Shown piece after piece: positions 5,195-5,221 of a DNA stretch of 5,221 nt. Location of the stretch: contig CAZRSF010000132.1 of NCBI GenBank assembly GCA_964602655.1, positions 1 through 5,221 on the forward strand, given 5' to 3'. Below the pieces are notes generated by a model, which was given only the letters and a program-made list of their open reading frames with translations, did not search any database and was not told where the DNA came from. The position numbers and the translations under genes are program-made. Each line of letters opens with the position of its first letter. Positions within the stretch are counted from its first letter, which is position 1. This DNA is from Moduliflexus sp964602655. GTDB lineage: Bacteria; Moduliflexota; Moduliflexia; Moduliflexales; Moduliflexaceae.

Positions 5195-5221
5195 CCCCTC
5201 CTGGGAGGGGCAAGGGGTGGG
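5195..5221. repeat. G/C-rich palindromic intergenic repeat, cut by the window end
   Basis: CCCCTCC (5195-5201) and GGAGGGG (5204-5210) are exact inverted arms around TG, followed by CAAGGGGTGGG, which repeats the G-run pattern. This form resembles the small dispersed intergenic repeats found in many environmental bacterial genomes. It sits upstream of the ABC ATPase gene, within a 92-base non-coding stretch (5130-5221) in which no gene end or strong promoter can be recognised. Confidence 0.5.

Noticed and set aside
1..5221. CRISPR array, tRNA/rRNA genes, insertion sequence with transposase
   Set aside because: No regularly spaced repeats, no cloverleaf or rRNA-like sequence and no transposase-like product were seen on either strand.

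Overview
The window is a bacterial chromosomal fragment in which all five recognisable genes lie on the minus strand. Read in transcription order (from high to low coordinates) they are: an OppF/DppF-type peptide ABC transporter ATPase, a HicA-like toxin, a HicB-like antitoxin, a membrane protein with a degenerate SGNH-hydrolase-like domain and an Ig-like tail, and a secreted multidomain protein ending in a formylglycine-generating-enzyme (FGE/SUMF1-type) domain that is cut off by the window edge at position 1. No rRNA, tRNA, CRISPR array or transposase gene was seen.

Layout: 5130-5221 is non-coding and carries a G/C-rich palindromic repeat cut by the window end. 3631-5129 is a compact minus-strand cluster. 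The ABC ATPase overlaps the hicA-like gene by 17 bases, and hicA overlaps hicB by 77 bases. The second overlap is unusually long and suggests an indel near the end of hicA. 3270-3630 is the only sizeable gene-free gap. It holds a hairpin just 3' of hicB, an AT-rich stretch, a perfect 20-bp-arm palindrome, and a likely extended -10 promoter and Shine-Dalgarno site for the next gene. 1-3269 is a second two-gene unit separated by only 31 bases. Its two products share an Ig-like module and Thr-Pro-rich linkers, so they probably act together at the cell surface or in the periplasm.

Organism: the extracytoplasmic proteins with Thr-Pro spacers, the modular 'Ig-like / helical / TPR-like / FGE' protein, and the peptide transporter coupled to a HicAB-like module suggest a large-genome, probably environmental Gram-negative bacterium. 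The domain style reminds me of the filamentous wastewater candidate phylum KSB3/Modulibacteria (Moduliflexus, Vecturithrix). That is recollection, not a search result, and should be held loosely.

Main points of interest: (1) the SGNH-like protein appears to have lost the nucleophile, oxyanion and Asp-His positions of the fold, which suggests a pseudoenzyme; (2) adjacent genes share the same Ig-like domain; (3) the reading-frame overlap in the hicA/hicB pair; (4) the long perfect palindrome just upstream of the promoter of the SGNH/FGE unit.
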